A DNA stretch of 64,000 nt, from NCBI GenBank assembly GCA_021371855.1, contig JAJFVL010000049.1, forward strand, positions 1-64,000, written 5' to 3'. Source of the stretch: Bacteroidales bacterium. GTDB taxonomy: Bacteria; Bacteroidota; Bacteroidia; Bacteroidales; VadinHA17. Below are positions 1 through 8,999 of this stretch, piece after piece. The notes beneath the pieces were generated by a model that was not told the origin of the DNA, did not search any database, and saw only the letters and a program-made list of their open reading frames with translations. A program made the position numbers and the translations under genes. Position 1 is the first letter of the stretch. Every line of letters starts with the position of its first letter.

Positions 1-141
1 GAAAATTACTGCAAAAAAGTTCCTCTGAGAAGGATGGCAAACAATGATGATATAAAAGGTCTTGTAGTACTGTTAGCCAGTAAAGCAGGTACATACATAA
101 ACGGCGAAAACATTTTAATGGATGGAGGTTTACACGCATAA
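1..141 (+). CDS. SDR-family oxidoreductase, C-terminal fragment (cut by window edge)
   Basis: The frame is open from base 1 and ends at the TAA at 139-141, giving 46 residues. It carries the usual C-terminal end of a classical short-chain dehydrogenase: a DDIKG helix, VVLLAS, then a tyrosine-containing loop and the closing LMDGG motif. The same pattern recurs at the end of the SDR at 4806-5594 (DDIKG, VVFLAS, VDGG), so the two are probably paralogs in one carbohydrate locus. The Rossmann fold and active site lie outside the window, so the substrate cannot be judged. Confidence 0.85.
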   Translation, partial: ENYCKKVPLRRMANNDDIKGLVVLLASKAGTYINGENILMDGGLHA

Positions 142-185
142 ATTTTCATAAAAAACTGTATTTGTCAAAATCCCATTGTGAATAT

Positions 186-285
186 CCTCGCGGCAAGCTA
201 AGAAGCATCTCTCGACTCCAATAAAGAATTTATTTTTTATGCTCACCACGCCAGCGACAAGAAACGACGGGTGTTGTTCGCGAGG
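186..285. repeat. Short inverted repeat in the gap before the GH51 gene
   Basis: The gap 142-347 holds no convincing gene. CCTCGCG at 186-192 is answered by CGCGAGG at 279-285, with loosely matching bases just inside each arm. The segment is more GC-rich than its AT-rich surroundings. It could be a degenerate REP-like element or a scar; its function is unknown. Confidence 0.3.
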
Positions 286-347
286 GTTTAAAGAATTGTA
301 TTAAAAAACTTTTATGTTTAATATCCAATGAGTAAAGAATAAGTATT

Positions 348-1892
348 ATGAAATATTCCAGAAAGACTTTGATCCTCACAATCTTCGCTGTTTTGATTTT
401 TGTAAATCTGTCAGCACAGAAACCTGCAATTATCAAAATTGATACAAATCGTAAGATTGGTGAAATTGATAGAAATATTTACGGATCTTTTATTGAACCT
501 CTTTATACAGTAGTCTACCCCAAATTATATGATCCTGAATCAAAATTAGCCGATGAAAATGGATTCAGAAAGGATCTGATTGAACTTTCCAAAGAATTAA
601 AAATTCCTGTCGTCAGATGGCCAGGAGGGAATTATGTTTCGGGATATAACTGGGAGGACGGAATCGGACCTAAAGAACTACGTCCCATCCGGATGGAGCT
701 TGCCTGGAATGCTTTAGACAAAAACCAGATGGGAACCGATGAATATTCCAAATTCTGTGAATTAATAGGTGCAAAAAATTTTGTTTGCATAAATGCAGGT
801 ACAGGTACACTTGATCAGGCTCGTCATTGGGTTGAATATTGCAATGTTGAAAAAGGTACTTATTATTCGGACCTTCGAAGAAAATATGGGAATGAAAAGC
901 CTTATGATGTAAAATACTGGGCTCTTGGAAATGAAATTGACGGATATTGGCAGATGGGCCATAAAAATGTTGAAGACTACTGCAAGTTTGCCCTTGAAGC
1001 TGCAAAATTGATGGAATGGACTGATAAAACAATAAAGTTGATTGCTTGCGGTGCAGCCGAATATAAGCCTGATAACGGTTGGATTGAATGGAACCGGTAT
1101 ATATTACAACATCTTGCAGGTCACATGGACTATCTCTCCGTCCATAGGTACGTTGAACGACCCAAGGATGATTTCGCGGGATTTATGGCCATGGGATGCG
1201 ATCTCGATCGGAAGATAGTGATTAATAAATGTCTGATTGAGGAAACAAAATACAATATTGCTTATGGACCATTGACCTCAATGCTTCAACAGCTTGATCA
1301 ACCAGGACCAAAAAAGCCTGTTTATATCTCATTCGACGAATGGTCGGGCGCAGGATATGACCTTGCTTCTGCTTTAATGGTTGCTCAACATTTAAATGCA
1401 TTTGTAAGAAATGCAGATGTCGTTAAAATGGCAAATTTTACTTTGCTTACAGAACTTATCGGATATTCACCGGAAGGAGATTTTAAAACTGCTATTTATC
1501 AACCGTTCTATCTGTTCTCCAACAATTGTTCGGGTAGTTCCTTAGATGTGTTTACCGATTGTGAGAATTACAGCACGAACAAGTTTGGCAATGTCCCATA
1601 TCTTGATGTGACGGCAGCTTACAATCAGGCTAATGATCAGTTGGTAATTAATATTGTCAACAGACATGAAGTTAAGAATATGCCAACTAGTATTCTTCTT
1701 CAGGAGGGAGAATTCGCCGGGGAAGCTTTTGTCTATGAAGTAAATGGCAAATCAATTAATTCAGTTAACACAAAAGATGAGCAAAATGTTGGTATTAAAA
1801 CTGAAAAAATAAAATTAAAAGGGAATACCTTATCTTATGAATTCCCTTGCCATTCTTTTACTCAGATTGTCTTAAAATTAAAAAGTAAGTAA
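348..1892 (+). CDS. Alpha-L-arabinofuranosidase, GH51-like, secreted
   Basis: The 514-residue protein starts with a signal peptide (about residues 1-23, ending LSAQ). The GH51 (clan A) TIM barrel shows the family signatures: GSFIEP near 46-51, VVRWPGGNYVSGYNWEDG at 88-105, and the two catalytic glutamates, the acid/base E196 in GNEIDG and the nucleophile E331 in SFDEWSG. The C-terminal beta-sandwich ends with the typical hydrophobic strand. The family releases terminal arabinofuranose from arabinan, arabinoxylan or pectin side chains. Length is normal for the family. The signal peptide places it in the periplasm or at the surface. Next to it is a GH43 gene, which often acts on the same polymers. 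The start is the ATG directly before the basic and hydrophobic signal sequence. Confidence 0.92.
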   Translation: MKYSRKTLILTIFAVLIFVNLSAQKPAIIKIDTNRKIGEIDRNIYGSFIEPLYTVVYPKLYDPESKLADENGFRKDLIELSKELKIPVVRWPGGNYVSGYNWEDGIGPKELRPIRMELAWNALDKNQMGTDEYSKFCELIGAKNFVCINAGTGTLDQARHWVEYCNVEKGTYYSDLRRKYGNEKPYDVKYWALGNEIDGYWQMGHKNVEDYCKFALEAAKLMEWTDKTIKLIACGAAEYKPDNGWIEWNRYILQHLAGHMDYLSVHRYVERPKDDFAGFMAMGCDLDRKIVINKCLIEETKYNIAYGPLTSMLQQLDQPGPKKPVYISFDEWSGAGYDLASALMVAQHLNAFVRNADVVKMANFTLLTELIGYSPEGDFKTAIYQPFYLFSNNCSGSSLDVFTDCENYSTNKFGNVPYLDVTAAYNQANDQLVINIVNRHEVKNMPTSILLQEGEFAGEAFVYEVNGKSINSVNTKDEQNVGIKTEKIKLKGNTLSYEFPCHSFTQIVLKLKSK

Positions 1893-2111
1893 CTTATCAG
1901 AACTTAAGGTGCACCATAATTTGGAGAGCCTGCAGTCTGAAATATTGCATCGTTAAAATAAACTATGATAAAATGAAACCCACATGATTGATTGCAAATA
2001 CAAACACTAATGAAAATAATTAAGTGTCAATCGAACAGCCAGCCGGCGGTGAGCTCAACGAAGTTAATAATGTGTGGTTACATACGACTTTTAAAATTGA
2101 ATTATATACGT

Positions 2112-3338
2112 ATGAAAAGATATTCATTTAGTGTTACGGTTTTGGTCTTTGTTCTTGTTGCTGGTTGTGGCCAGGCTGTTAAAAAAGTTGAAGATAACAC
2201 TAGCTTGAAAACTTACAAAAATCCGATAGACCTTAGTATTGGCGATCCACATATAATGCGTGCACCGGATGGCCGTTATTATATGTACGGTTCAGGTTCA
2301 GGCAGTGATAGTACAGCATTTCCAACCTTTTCATCGGCCAATCTTATAGAATGGAAAAATGAAGGTGATGCATATCTGAGGAATCCTGTAACTTCATGGG
2401 GAAAAGGAGATTTCTGGGCTCCTGCAGTGTACAATGTGAAGGATAAATACTACCTGTTTTACAGCTCTCAGTGGAATAATAATCCAACCAATGAAATGGA
2501 AAATTTCAGGATTGGAGTTGCTGTATCGGACAAACCAACTGGGCCTTTCCGCGATATACATAATGAGCCTATCTTTGATCCTGGTTACCCGGTTATTGAT
2601 GCTGATGTTTTGTTTGATAACAATGGCAGAGTTTACCTTTATTACTCACGCTGTTGCTACAAACATCCTGTTGAAAGTGAACTGGCTGCTTGGGCCAGGG
2701 CGACCGGAATGTACAATGAAATTGAAGAAAGCTGGGTTTACGGAGTCGAACTGAAACCTGATTTAAGTGGAATTATCGGAGAACCTGTAGTGATTTTACG
2801 TCCCCCGATATCTCTTGATGAATCGAATGATTCCTGGGAGAATCGATCTGTAATTAATGGTGAAGCTAACCGGCGTTGGTCTGAGGCTCCATGTTCCTTC
2901 AGGAATGGCAATACTTATTATATTATGTATTCTGCAAATAGCGTCGCAGGGAATAATTATGATCTTGGTTACGCTACTTCGGCCAATCCGCTTGGCCCCT
3001 TTAAAAAAGCAGACAACAATCCTGTTACAGAAACAAAGGGTGACGTAATCAACCCTGCTCATAATTGCGTAACATTTTCACCTGACGGATCAGAGATGTA
3101 CTGTATTTATGGTGCAATATCTATGAGAGCAGCTATAAAGAGAGGATCATCTGTTTTACCTGGAAAGAGTACGTCATATGGATTTATGGGTCAGGGGGCA
3201 CCACAAAGTATGCCAAGTGGATTGAGCAGGCAAAGGATCCTTTTTATTGATAAGATGGAAATAGAAAAGGAAGGGAAAGTGGTTGTTTATTGTGGGAATA
3301 CTTTTGCTCAACCATTCCCTTCAGATAAAAAGAATTAG
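2112..3338 (+). CDS. Glycoside hydrolase family 43 lipoprotein
   Basis: The start chosen is the ATG at 2112, because it gives a clean lipoprotein signal with a lipobox ending at C19 (LVAGC). The frame runs upstream to 1992 but that segment looks non-coding. The mature part is a five-bladed propeller with the three GH43 acids: D45 in GDPHIMR (base), D163 in VIDADVLFD (pKa modulator) and E258 in RWSEAP (acid). DFWAPAVY and YYLFYSS are further family motifs. GH43 enzymes are mostly arabinofuranosidases, arabinanases or xylosidases, so a joint role with the upstream GH51 enzyme on arabinose-containing polymers is likely. The exact substrate is not readable from sequence. Confidence 0.9.
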   Translation: MKRYSFSVTVLVFVLVAGCGQAVKKVEDNTSLKTYKNPIDLSIGDPHIMRAPDGRYYMYGSGSGSDSTAFPTFSSANLIEWKNEGDAYLRNPVTSWGKGDFWAPAVYNVKDKYYLFYSSQWNNNPTNEMENFRIGVAVSDKPTGPFRDIHNEPIFDPGYPVIDADVLFDNNGRVYLYYSRCCYKHPVESELAAWARATGMYNEIEESWVYGVELKPDLSGIIGEPVVILRPPISLDESNDSWENRSVINGEANRRWSEAPCSFRNGNTYYIMYSANSVAGNNYDLGYATSANPLGPFKKADNNPVTETKGDVINPAHNCVTFSPDGSEMYCIYGAISMRAAIKRGSSVLPGKSTSYGFMGQGAPQSMPSGLSRQRILFIDKMEIEKEGKVVVYCGNTFAQPFPSDKKN

Positions 3339-3422
3339 GTTCAATTTAATACGTAGTTTGACTTTTTTAACCTGATTGACTTTTGATTAAATAAATTATC
3401 TCTAAAATGTAAATTATGCTTT

Positions 3423-3624
3423 ATGAGAGTCATTGCCGTTTTTCTGATATCAGCTGTTCTCCTGGGATACATTTCATGTTCTGAAACTGGCGTACTTCTG
3501 AGAAAAATGGGAGGAGACCGGATATGATACCGCTTCAGATATAATACAAGGCATTCCTTCTTATAACCGAGCCATCATTGATTACAAACAGAATGGTAAG
3601 TCAATTCTGACAGTTTTCTTTTAA
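3423..3624 (+). pseudogene. Frameshifted small lipoprotein remnant
   Basis: An ATG at 3423 opens a typical lipoprotein signal with a Cys after LGYIS, but this frame stops at 3525-3527. A second frame, in phase with base 3511, continues with protein-like sequence (ETGYDTASDIIQGIPSYNRA) up to the TAA at 3622-3624. A single frameshift around 3500-3520 would join them. No family was recognised. It lies in a 627-bp gap that also holds a sialidase remnant on the other strand, which suggests a decaying stretch. Confidence 0.45.
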
Positions 3625-3629
3625 TTTAT

Positions 3630-3866
3630 TCAGACTTTAAGTATCAAAACGAAACCGGCGAAATCAGAAAAGCCATTAAAGTTCGTGAAATTAAAGTTAC
3701 ACCTCGAAGCCTTCATAATTGACTGATCCCTGAATGGGATTTCGACAAATGCAATTTTTTTATAATCATCAGCTTCGTAAAGAAGGCCAACGATGCCATC
3801 TGGAAGTCGTGTCAAACATGAATATGCTGTACTTCCAGTATTGTACGGAATATTCAACAGTCTCAA
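3630..3866 (-). pseudogene. Sialidase (BNR propeller) C-terminal remnant
   Basis: Read on the minus strand this codes for 78 residues with the last blades of a GH33-type sialidase: NTGSTAYSCL, then RLPDGIVGLLYE and IAFVEIPF. This closing pattern (tyrosine in AYS, LPDG, LYE) is highly typical of bacterial exo-sialidases. A TAA lies in frame immediately upstream at the 5' side and the rest of the gene is absent, since 3966 already starts another gene on the opposite strand. It is best read as the 3' end of a deleted sialidase gene. Three intact BNR-type genes lie further on. Confidence 0.6.
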
Positions 3867-3965
3867 TTTTTATGAATTAGTTTGGGAACGACATATGATT
3901 ATCAAGAATAATTTTGAATTATATTTATATCAATATTTATCTTAAAAAAATTCTGGCTAATCAAC

Positions 3966-4769
3966 ATGAAGGATAAAATACTTATTCCGCTGGTAATCCT
4001 GCTAGAAATAATTCTATTCCCTCATTCTTCTTATTCACAAGAAGCAAGAGAGATAAGACGCTTCCAGGTTAAAGAAGCAATGCAGGCAGTGGCTGTTGAT
4101 AAGAATTATTTTTATGTGATAAACAGTAGCACTATTACCAAACACAATAAAAATAACGGAATCCAGGTAGTTAAATGGGATGGTAAGTCTGATGGTATCA
4201 AGCATCTGAATAGTGGTACAGTTCGAAAGGGGAAACTGTACTGTGCCACCTCCAATTATCCCGATTCTCCTATGGCAAGTTCAATAGAGATCTTTGATGC
4301 AAATACCCTCAAACATATTGAAAATCATAGTTTTGGTATCTTCTCAGGTTCTGCTACGTGGATTGATCAAAAAGGTGGCTATTGGTATGTAGGTTTTGCT
4401 CATTATTCCGGTAAAGGATCAAGTGAAGGGAAAGATAACAGATGGACTGCAATTGTTAAATTCAGTAAACAGTGGCAACAAGTGGAATCCTGGGTATTCC
4501 CGGAAAGTATTATTGAGGCTTTTTCACCAAGCAGCAATTCAGGAGCAGCATGGGGAAAAGATGGAAAATTATACTGTACAGGGCATGATAAGGCCGAAAT
4601 TTATGTTATGGAAATTCCGCAGACCGGATTTACACTGAGGCATGTAAAAACTATTAAAACGTCAGTTCATGGGCAGGGGATAGCTTTTGACCATTCGGTA
4701 AAAAACAATATGCTTCTATATGGTATAAGCAGGAAGGATAATCTTGTCATCGTTTCTGAAATTAAATAA
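3966..4769 (+). CDS. Secreted beta-propeller-like protein of unknown function
   Basis: The 267-residue product has a signal peptide (about 1-24, ending YSQ). The rest shows spaced repeat units of propeller type: AVAVDKNYFYVI, GKLYCATSNYP, GGYWYVGFAH, GKLYCTGHD and HGQGIAFD, each followed by a short beta strand. It is short for a complete seven-bladed propeller. No catalytic motif was recognised. It sits between the glycosidase pair and an SDR, with 36 nt to the SDR start, so it probably belongs to the same carbohydrate operon. A sugar-binding or lactonase-like role is possible but only inferred. Confidence 0.6.
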   Translation: MKDKILIPLVILLEIILFPHSSYSQEAREIRRFQVKEAMQAVAVDKNYFYVINSSTITKHNKNNGIQVVKWDGKSDGIKHLNSGTVRKGKLYCATSNYPDSPMASSIEIFDANTLKHIENHSFGIFSGSATWIDQKGGYWYVGFAHYSGKGSSEGKDNRWTAIVKFSKQWQQVESWVFPESIIEAFSPSSNSGAAWGKDGKLYCTGHDKAEIYVMEIPQTGFTLRHVKTIKTSVHGQGIAFDHSVKNNMLLYGISRKDNLVIVSEIK

Positions 4770-4805
4770 CGTTAATTAATCCAGGACAATTAAATAGTAT
4801 AATTT

Positions 4806-5594
4806 ATGGAAATGTTCAGATTAGATGGAAAAATTGTCATTGTTACCGGTGGAACCGGTTTGTATGGGAAACCCATCTCTCTGTCTCTTGCAGAAGCAGG
4901 AGCTCAGGTAATAATAGCTTCACGCAATGAGGCAAAATGCAAAGAATATGCTTCAGAACTGAAGGGCAAAAAATTGAATGTGGAAGGAATCTCACTTGAC
5001 CAGGGCGATGAAAAATCAATTAATGATTTCATCGATCAGGTAGTAAAGAAGTATAAACGTATTGATGTTCTTGTAAATAATGCAGTATCGCGCGAGGGTT
5101 GCAAGGACCTTGACGTAATCACTAAAACTGACCTCGAAAAATCACAATTGACTAACTACACAGGACTGATGCTGCTGACACAGTCAGTTATCAGGGTGAT
5201 GGTAGAGCAAAATGAAGGTAATATCATTAACATAGGTTCTATCCAGGGAGCAGTCGGCCCAAATTTTCGTGTTTATGGCAGCACGGGAATGAGCAGTGCC
5301 GTAACTTACTCTTACGAAAAATGGGGCATTGTTGGCTTTACAAAATGGATTGCCAATTATTATGGGAAATTCAATATCCGTGCAAATTGTATCAGTCCTG
5401 GTGGATATGGCCCGGGAATAAGAAAAGGTAAGAATAATGAGGAATTCAGGGAGAATTATTTGCGACTGACACCCCTCGGAAGATTCGCCGAAGAAGATGA
5501 TATTAAAGGTCCGGTGGTTTTTCTGGCTTCCGGGGCATCTTCTTATATTACGGGTCATAATCTTATGGTGGATGGTGGCTGGACGAGTTGGTAA
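4806..5594 (+). CDS. SDR-family NAD(P)-dependent oxidoreductase
   Basis: This is a classical 262-residue short-chain dehydrogenase. It has the cofactor motif TGGTGLYG at 14-21, NNA at 91-93, the active-site serine S145 in NIGS, and the Y168-x3-K172 pair in YSYEK. The C-terminal VDGGW motif is present. No signal peptide, so cytoplasmic. Such enzymes in carbohydrate loci reduce or oxidise sugars, deoxy-keto acids or their lactones. The position between polysaccharide hydrolases and Gfo/Idh/MocA genes supports a sugar substrate. The partial SDR at the left edge ends with the same motifs and may be a paralog. A second ATG two codons in is an equally possible start. Confidence 0.88.
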   Translation: MEMFRLDGKIVIVTGGTGLYGKPISLSLAEAGAQVIIASRNEAKCKEYASELKGKKLNVEGISLDQGDEKSINDFIDQVVKKYKRIDVLVNNAVSREGCKDLDVITKTDLEKSQLTNYTGLMLLTQSVIRVMVEQNEGNIINIGSIQGAVGPNFRVYGSTGMSSAVTYSYEKWGIVGFTKWIANYYGKFNIRANCISPGGYGPGIRKGKNNEEFRENYLRLTPLGRFAEEDDIKGPVVFLASGASSYITGHNLMVDGGWTSW

Positions 5595-5660
5595 ATCAAT
5601 TTATAAAAACTATCAGAAATAATTTATTAATATAAGAACCCAAATTTAAAGGATAATATC

Positions 5661-6941
5661 ATGAAAAAAATGGAACGTAGAACTTTCCTTAAAAGTGCAA
5701 CTGCAGTGTCAGCTTTTACTATCTTGAAGCCGGGTACTGCTTTTGGTTCAAAAACCAATTCAGCAATCCGCATGGGAATTATAGGGTGCGGAGGAAGAGG
5801 GACTGCTGTAATAACTTCTATGTCAAAAAATACAAGTGTTGCTATTATTGCAATGGCTGATCTCTTTGATGATAAGTTACAAAGTGCGATTCCGGTTTTT
5901 AATAAACTAAATACCGCGAAAGGATTGCCGGAGATACCAAAAAACAGTATTTATCAGGGATCGAAAGCTTATATTCCCCTGCTTAACAATAAAGATGTAG
6001 ATGCAGTTCTGGTATCATCTCCCTGCTATTCTCATCCCGGGTATGTTGAAGCAGCACTTGCAGCGGGCAAACATGTATATTCTGAAAAACCGGCAGCAGT
6101 CGATGTTGCTGGCTGTGAGCAGGTGATGCGGCTTGGTGAACTGGCAAAAGGAAAGCTTAGTTTCGCTATAGGATTTCAGATCAGGTTTGCATCAGCATAT
6201 GTTGAAATGGTCAGGAGAATTCAGCAGGGTGATATAGGTGAGATAATTAATGCACAGCTTTATTACTTTGCAGGTGGCCTTCCTGTTAAGCCTCATACAA
6301 ATATGTCGTATGATGAGGCAAGGATCCGAAACCAATATCATTTCAGGGCATTGTCGGGAGGTATTCTTGTCGACCAGGGGATTCATATGCTTGACGTCTG
6401 TAACTGGGTTATGCAGGCTCATCCTTTAAAAGCTGTTGGCACAGGAGGGAATAAAGGCGGAGCTGATTTCGGAGATACATGGACAAACTTCCAGGTATTT
6501 TATGAATATCCTGATAATGTGAATGTCTGTTTTCATAATACTCAGCAGGGAACTCAATCAGGGGATGTGTGTGCAAGGTTTATCGGGTCAAAAGGATTTG
6601 CCGAAGCTCATTACAGCGGTGGAGTATTTATTGTTGGTGAAAAACCATGGGATTCAGGAATTGCAAAATACAAGGATGCAGAACTGACAGCCGAACAGAG
6701 GGCTGCAGGTATTTTCCTCTCTTCATTACACGATGCCGACTCAAACAAAGATATCGCTTTCATCAAAAGTATTGAAACGGGAAACTACATCAACGAAGCC
6801 CGTTCAGGAGCTGAATCAACCCTTACAGCTATCATGGGAAGGAATGCTGCTACTTCAGGAGAAGAGATCAGGTGGGATGAAATGATTTTTTCAGGCGAAA
6901 AACTTGATCATATGTTAAATCTGTCACAATTTGATAAATAA
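5661..6941 (+). CDS. Tat-exported Gfo/Idh/MocA family oxidoreductase
   Basis: The 426-residue protein begins with a twin-arginine signal (ERRTFLK at 5-11, then a hydrophobic stretch to about 28). The Rossmann domain has GIIGCGGRG at 39-47 and the family EKP motif at 142-144. The C-terminal half has the conserved GG-x4-DQGIH-x2-D pattern of Gfo/Idh/MocA enzymes. Tat export suggests that the protein folds with NAD(P) bound in the cytoplasm and works in the periplasm, as in glucose-fructose oxidoreductase. The gene is followed after 12 nt by an exported TIM-barrel protein. Members of this family can oxidise sugar C3 to a 3-keto-glycoside, which fits the downstream DUF1080 protein. The substrate is inferred. 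Confidence 0.88.
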   Translation: MKKMERRTFLKSATAVSAFTILKPGTAFGSKTNSAIRMGIIGCGGRGTAVITSMSKNTSVAIIAMADLFDDKLQSAIPVFNKLNTAKGLPEIPKNSIYQGSKAYIPLLNNKDVDAVLVSSPCYSHPGYVEAALAAGKHVYSEKPAAVDVAGCEQVMRLGELAKGKLSFAIGFQIRFASAYVEMVRRIQQGDIGEIINAQLYYFAGGLPVKPHTNMSYDEARIRNQYHFRALSGGILVDQGIHMLDVCNWVMQAHPLKAVGTGGNKGGADFGDTWTNFQVFYEYPDNVNVCFHNTQQGTQSGDVCARFIGSKGFAEAHYSGGVFIVGEKPWDSGIAKYKDAELTAEQRAAGIFLSSLHDADSNKDIAFIKSIETGNYINEARSGAESTLTAIMGRNAATSGEEIRWDEMIFSGEKLDHMLNLSQFDK

Positions 6942-6953
6942 AACCATAATATA

Positions 6954-7877
6954 ATGACAACAATTAATCGTAGAAAGTTTATATGTTCAGCAACATTGCT
7001 GGCTGGCGCCTCTGCTATGGTTCCTTCTTTTGGAAGGGAAACAAGCACAGATGGTGAAGGAAGTTCAAAAGATATTAAATTAGGAGTTATATCTGCTGCG
7101 AATAATCCCGAGGAAGATCTGAAAATTGTAAGGGATCTTGGTTTCCCGACTTGCCAGCTCAGCATATCAAATTATTCCTCTGAACTGGCTAAGCGGTTAT
7201 CAGCATCTCTTAAAAAATACGGTATAGAACCCACTTCATTGATATGTATGGGGCCAGGTGTCTACAAGTGGAACCTTACTGAAGGACCTTCAACTATTGG
7301 CCTTGTCCCCCGTGTGAACAGGGCTGCACGTGTTGAACGGTTAATGAAGGGTATAGATTTCTGCAAAGAAGCAGGCATTCCTGCTATACAAACCCATTTT
7401 GGCTTTATTCCCGAAGACCCTGGTGATATAAAATATCAGGAATTCATTGCTACCATGAAACCCATCGGCGAATATGCTCTGAAACAGGGTATTGACATCT
7501 ATTTCGAAACGGGGCAGGAAACACCGGTTACACTACTCAGGGCAATACTTGACATTGGAACCGGCAACCTTTTTGTGAATTATGATACAGCAAATCTTGT
7601 GCTCTACGGAAAGTCTAATCCTCTTGACGGTTTGAAAGTTATTGGAAAATATGTCAGAGCTCTTCATGCAAAAGACGGGAATTATCCGACAGATCCCAAC
7701 AAGTTGGGCAAAGAAGTACCTATTCCTGAAGGAGAGGTGAATTTCCCGGCTATAATTTCATACCTTAAAAAGATCGGGTTCAAAGGGAATATCACAATAG
7801 AATATGAACTGGGGGACAGCAATAAGGAGTACATTTTGAAAACGAAAAAGTACCTCGAGAATTTAATTCTATCGTAA
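6954..7877 (+). CDS. Tat-exported sugar isomerase/epimerase-like TIM-barrel protein
   Basis: A 307-residue protein with a twin-arginine signal (NRRKFI at 5-10, hydrophobic to about 22) followed by a xylose-isomerase-like TIM barrel. Metal-ligand type motifs are visible: YFETGQETP, VNYDTANL, ALHAKDG and TIEYE, which supply the Glu-Asp-His-Glu set of the superfamily. Family members include hydroxypyruvate isomerase, inosose dehydratase and enzymes that eliminate the aglycone from 3-keto-glycosides. It follows the exported Gfo/Idh/MocA gene by 12 nt, so the two are co-transcribed. The same gene pairing occurs again at 23132-25468. Function as a 3-keto-glycoside lyase or epimerase is inference. 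Confidence 0.82.
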   Translation: MTTINRRKFICSATLLAGASAMVPSFGRETSTDGEGSSKDIKLGVISAANNPEEDLKIVRDLGFPTCQLSISNYSSELAKRLSASLKKYGIEPTSLICMGPGVYKWNLTEGPSTIGLVPRVNRAARVERLMKGIDFCKEAGIPAIQTHFGFIPEDPGDIKYQEFIATMKPIGEYALKQGIDIYFETGQETPVTLLRAILDIGTGNLFVNYDTANLVLYGKSNPLDGLKVIGKYVRALHAKDGNYPTDPNKLGKEVPIPEGEVNFPAIISYLKKIGFKGNITIEYELGDSNKEYILKTKKYLENLILS

Positions 7878-7940
7878 TGAATTGAGCTACAATTATCTTG
7901 TACTGTTATTTAATTTTAAACTCCTTAATATCATAATTCA

Positions 7941-8963
7941 ATGAAAAAATATAATGTTGGTATCATTGGTTACAGCTGGGTCGCAGGCGCTCATATTGAA
8001 GCAATTAATAAAACTACTTATGCACAGGTTACCGCTCTTTGTTCTTCCCGGAAACTCGATTCAGCAGAGATAAGCGCAAAACATGGGGGAAAGATTACCT
8101 GTTACACGGATCTTGCTCAAATGCTTGCCGATCCTGATCTCCATGCAGTATCGATTTGCAGTTATCCTGCTGATCATGCAAAGCAGGCAATTATGGCTGC
8201 CAGGGCGGGAAAACATCTGATCATAGAAAAGCCGCTGGCAATGAACTGGGAAGATTGTCTGGCAGTCAAGGCTGCTGTTGATGCTGCCGGAGTTAAAACC
8301 TGTATCGGATTTGAATGCCGTTTCTCGAGCCAGTTGATAACGATCAAGGCATTAATTGACAAAGGATTATTAGGAAAAATTCATTACGGAGAGATTGATT
8401 ATTATCATGGTGTGGGCCCCTGGTATGGTCAGTTCCGCTGGAATATCAGGAAAGATGCCGCCGGAAGCAGTCTGCTGTCAGCCGGTTGCCATGCATTGGA
8501 TGCCCTTCTTCTTTGCATGGGACATGAAGTAGAGACCGTCAGCAGTTTCGCAACGAATTCTGTCAATAAGGATTTTGCCAAATATGAATATCCAACTTCA
8601 TCGGTTAGCATAATAAAATTTAAAGATGGACGTCTCGGTAAGGTAGCTTCGGTAATTGATTGCCTGCAACCATACTATTTTCATATCCATCTCGTGGGAA
8701 GTGAAGGAAGCCTTCTCGATAATAAATTTTATTCTACCCAATTAGGGGGACTTGATAAAAACAGATGGAGTGAACTTTCTATGAAGATGCTCGATTCGGG
8801 TGATGTTACAGATCATCCGTATCTGACTCAGTTCGAGGCTTTCTTCCAGGCTTTAGAACAGGGAAAGGAGATGCCTCTGACAAATCTGACAGAAGCTCTC
8901 TATACTCACGAGGTCCTGTTTGCAGCTGACCGTTCAGCTGATCAAAATGCATCGAAAAAATAA
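7941..8963 (+). CDS. Cytoplasmic Gfo/Idh/MocA family oxidoreductase
   Basis: The 340-residue protein starts directly with the Rossmann strand (NVGIIGYSWVAGAH) and has no signal peptide, unlike its exported relative at 5661. The nucleotide loop is GYSWVAG instead of GxGxxG, a variant seen in part of the family. EKP follows HLII around residues 94-96, and SAGCHALDALL matches the C-terminal-domain substrate motif. It lies 63 nt after the isomerase gene and 36 nt before the DUF1080 gene. A reasonable reading is reduction of a keto-sugar back to a normal sugar inside the cell, completing a cycle begun by the exported enzyme. That role is inferred. Confidence 0.85.
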   Translation: MKKYNVGIIGYSWVAGAHIEAINKTTYAQVTALCSSRKLDSAEISAKHGGKITCYTDLAQMLADPDLHAVSICSYPADHAKQAIMAARAGKHLIIEKPLAMNWEDCLAVKAAVDAAGVKTCIGFECRFSSQLITIKALIDKGLLGKIHYGEIDYYHGVGPWYGQFRWNIRKDAAGSSLLSAGCHALDALLLCMGHEVETVSSFATNSVNKDFAKYEYPTSSVSIIKFKDGRLGKVASVIDCLQPYYFHIHLVGSEGSLLDNKFYSTQLGGLDKNRWSELSMKMLDSGDVTDHPYLTQFEAFFQALEQGKEMPLTNLTEALYTHEVLFAADRSADQNASKK

Positions 8964-8999
8964 AAATCAGCTTAAGCAAAAATTTAAAGTTATTTACAA

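Noticed and set aside
230..436. 68-residue minus-strand frame overlapping the 5' end of the GH51 gene
   Set aside because: It overlaps a well-supported gene and starts with TTG inside it, and shows no domain or signal pattern.
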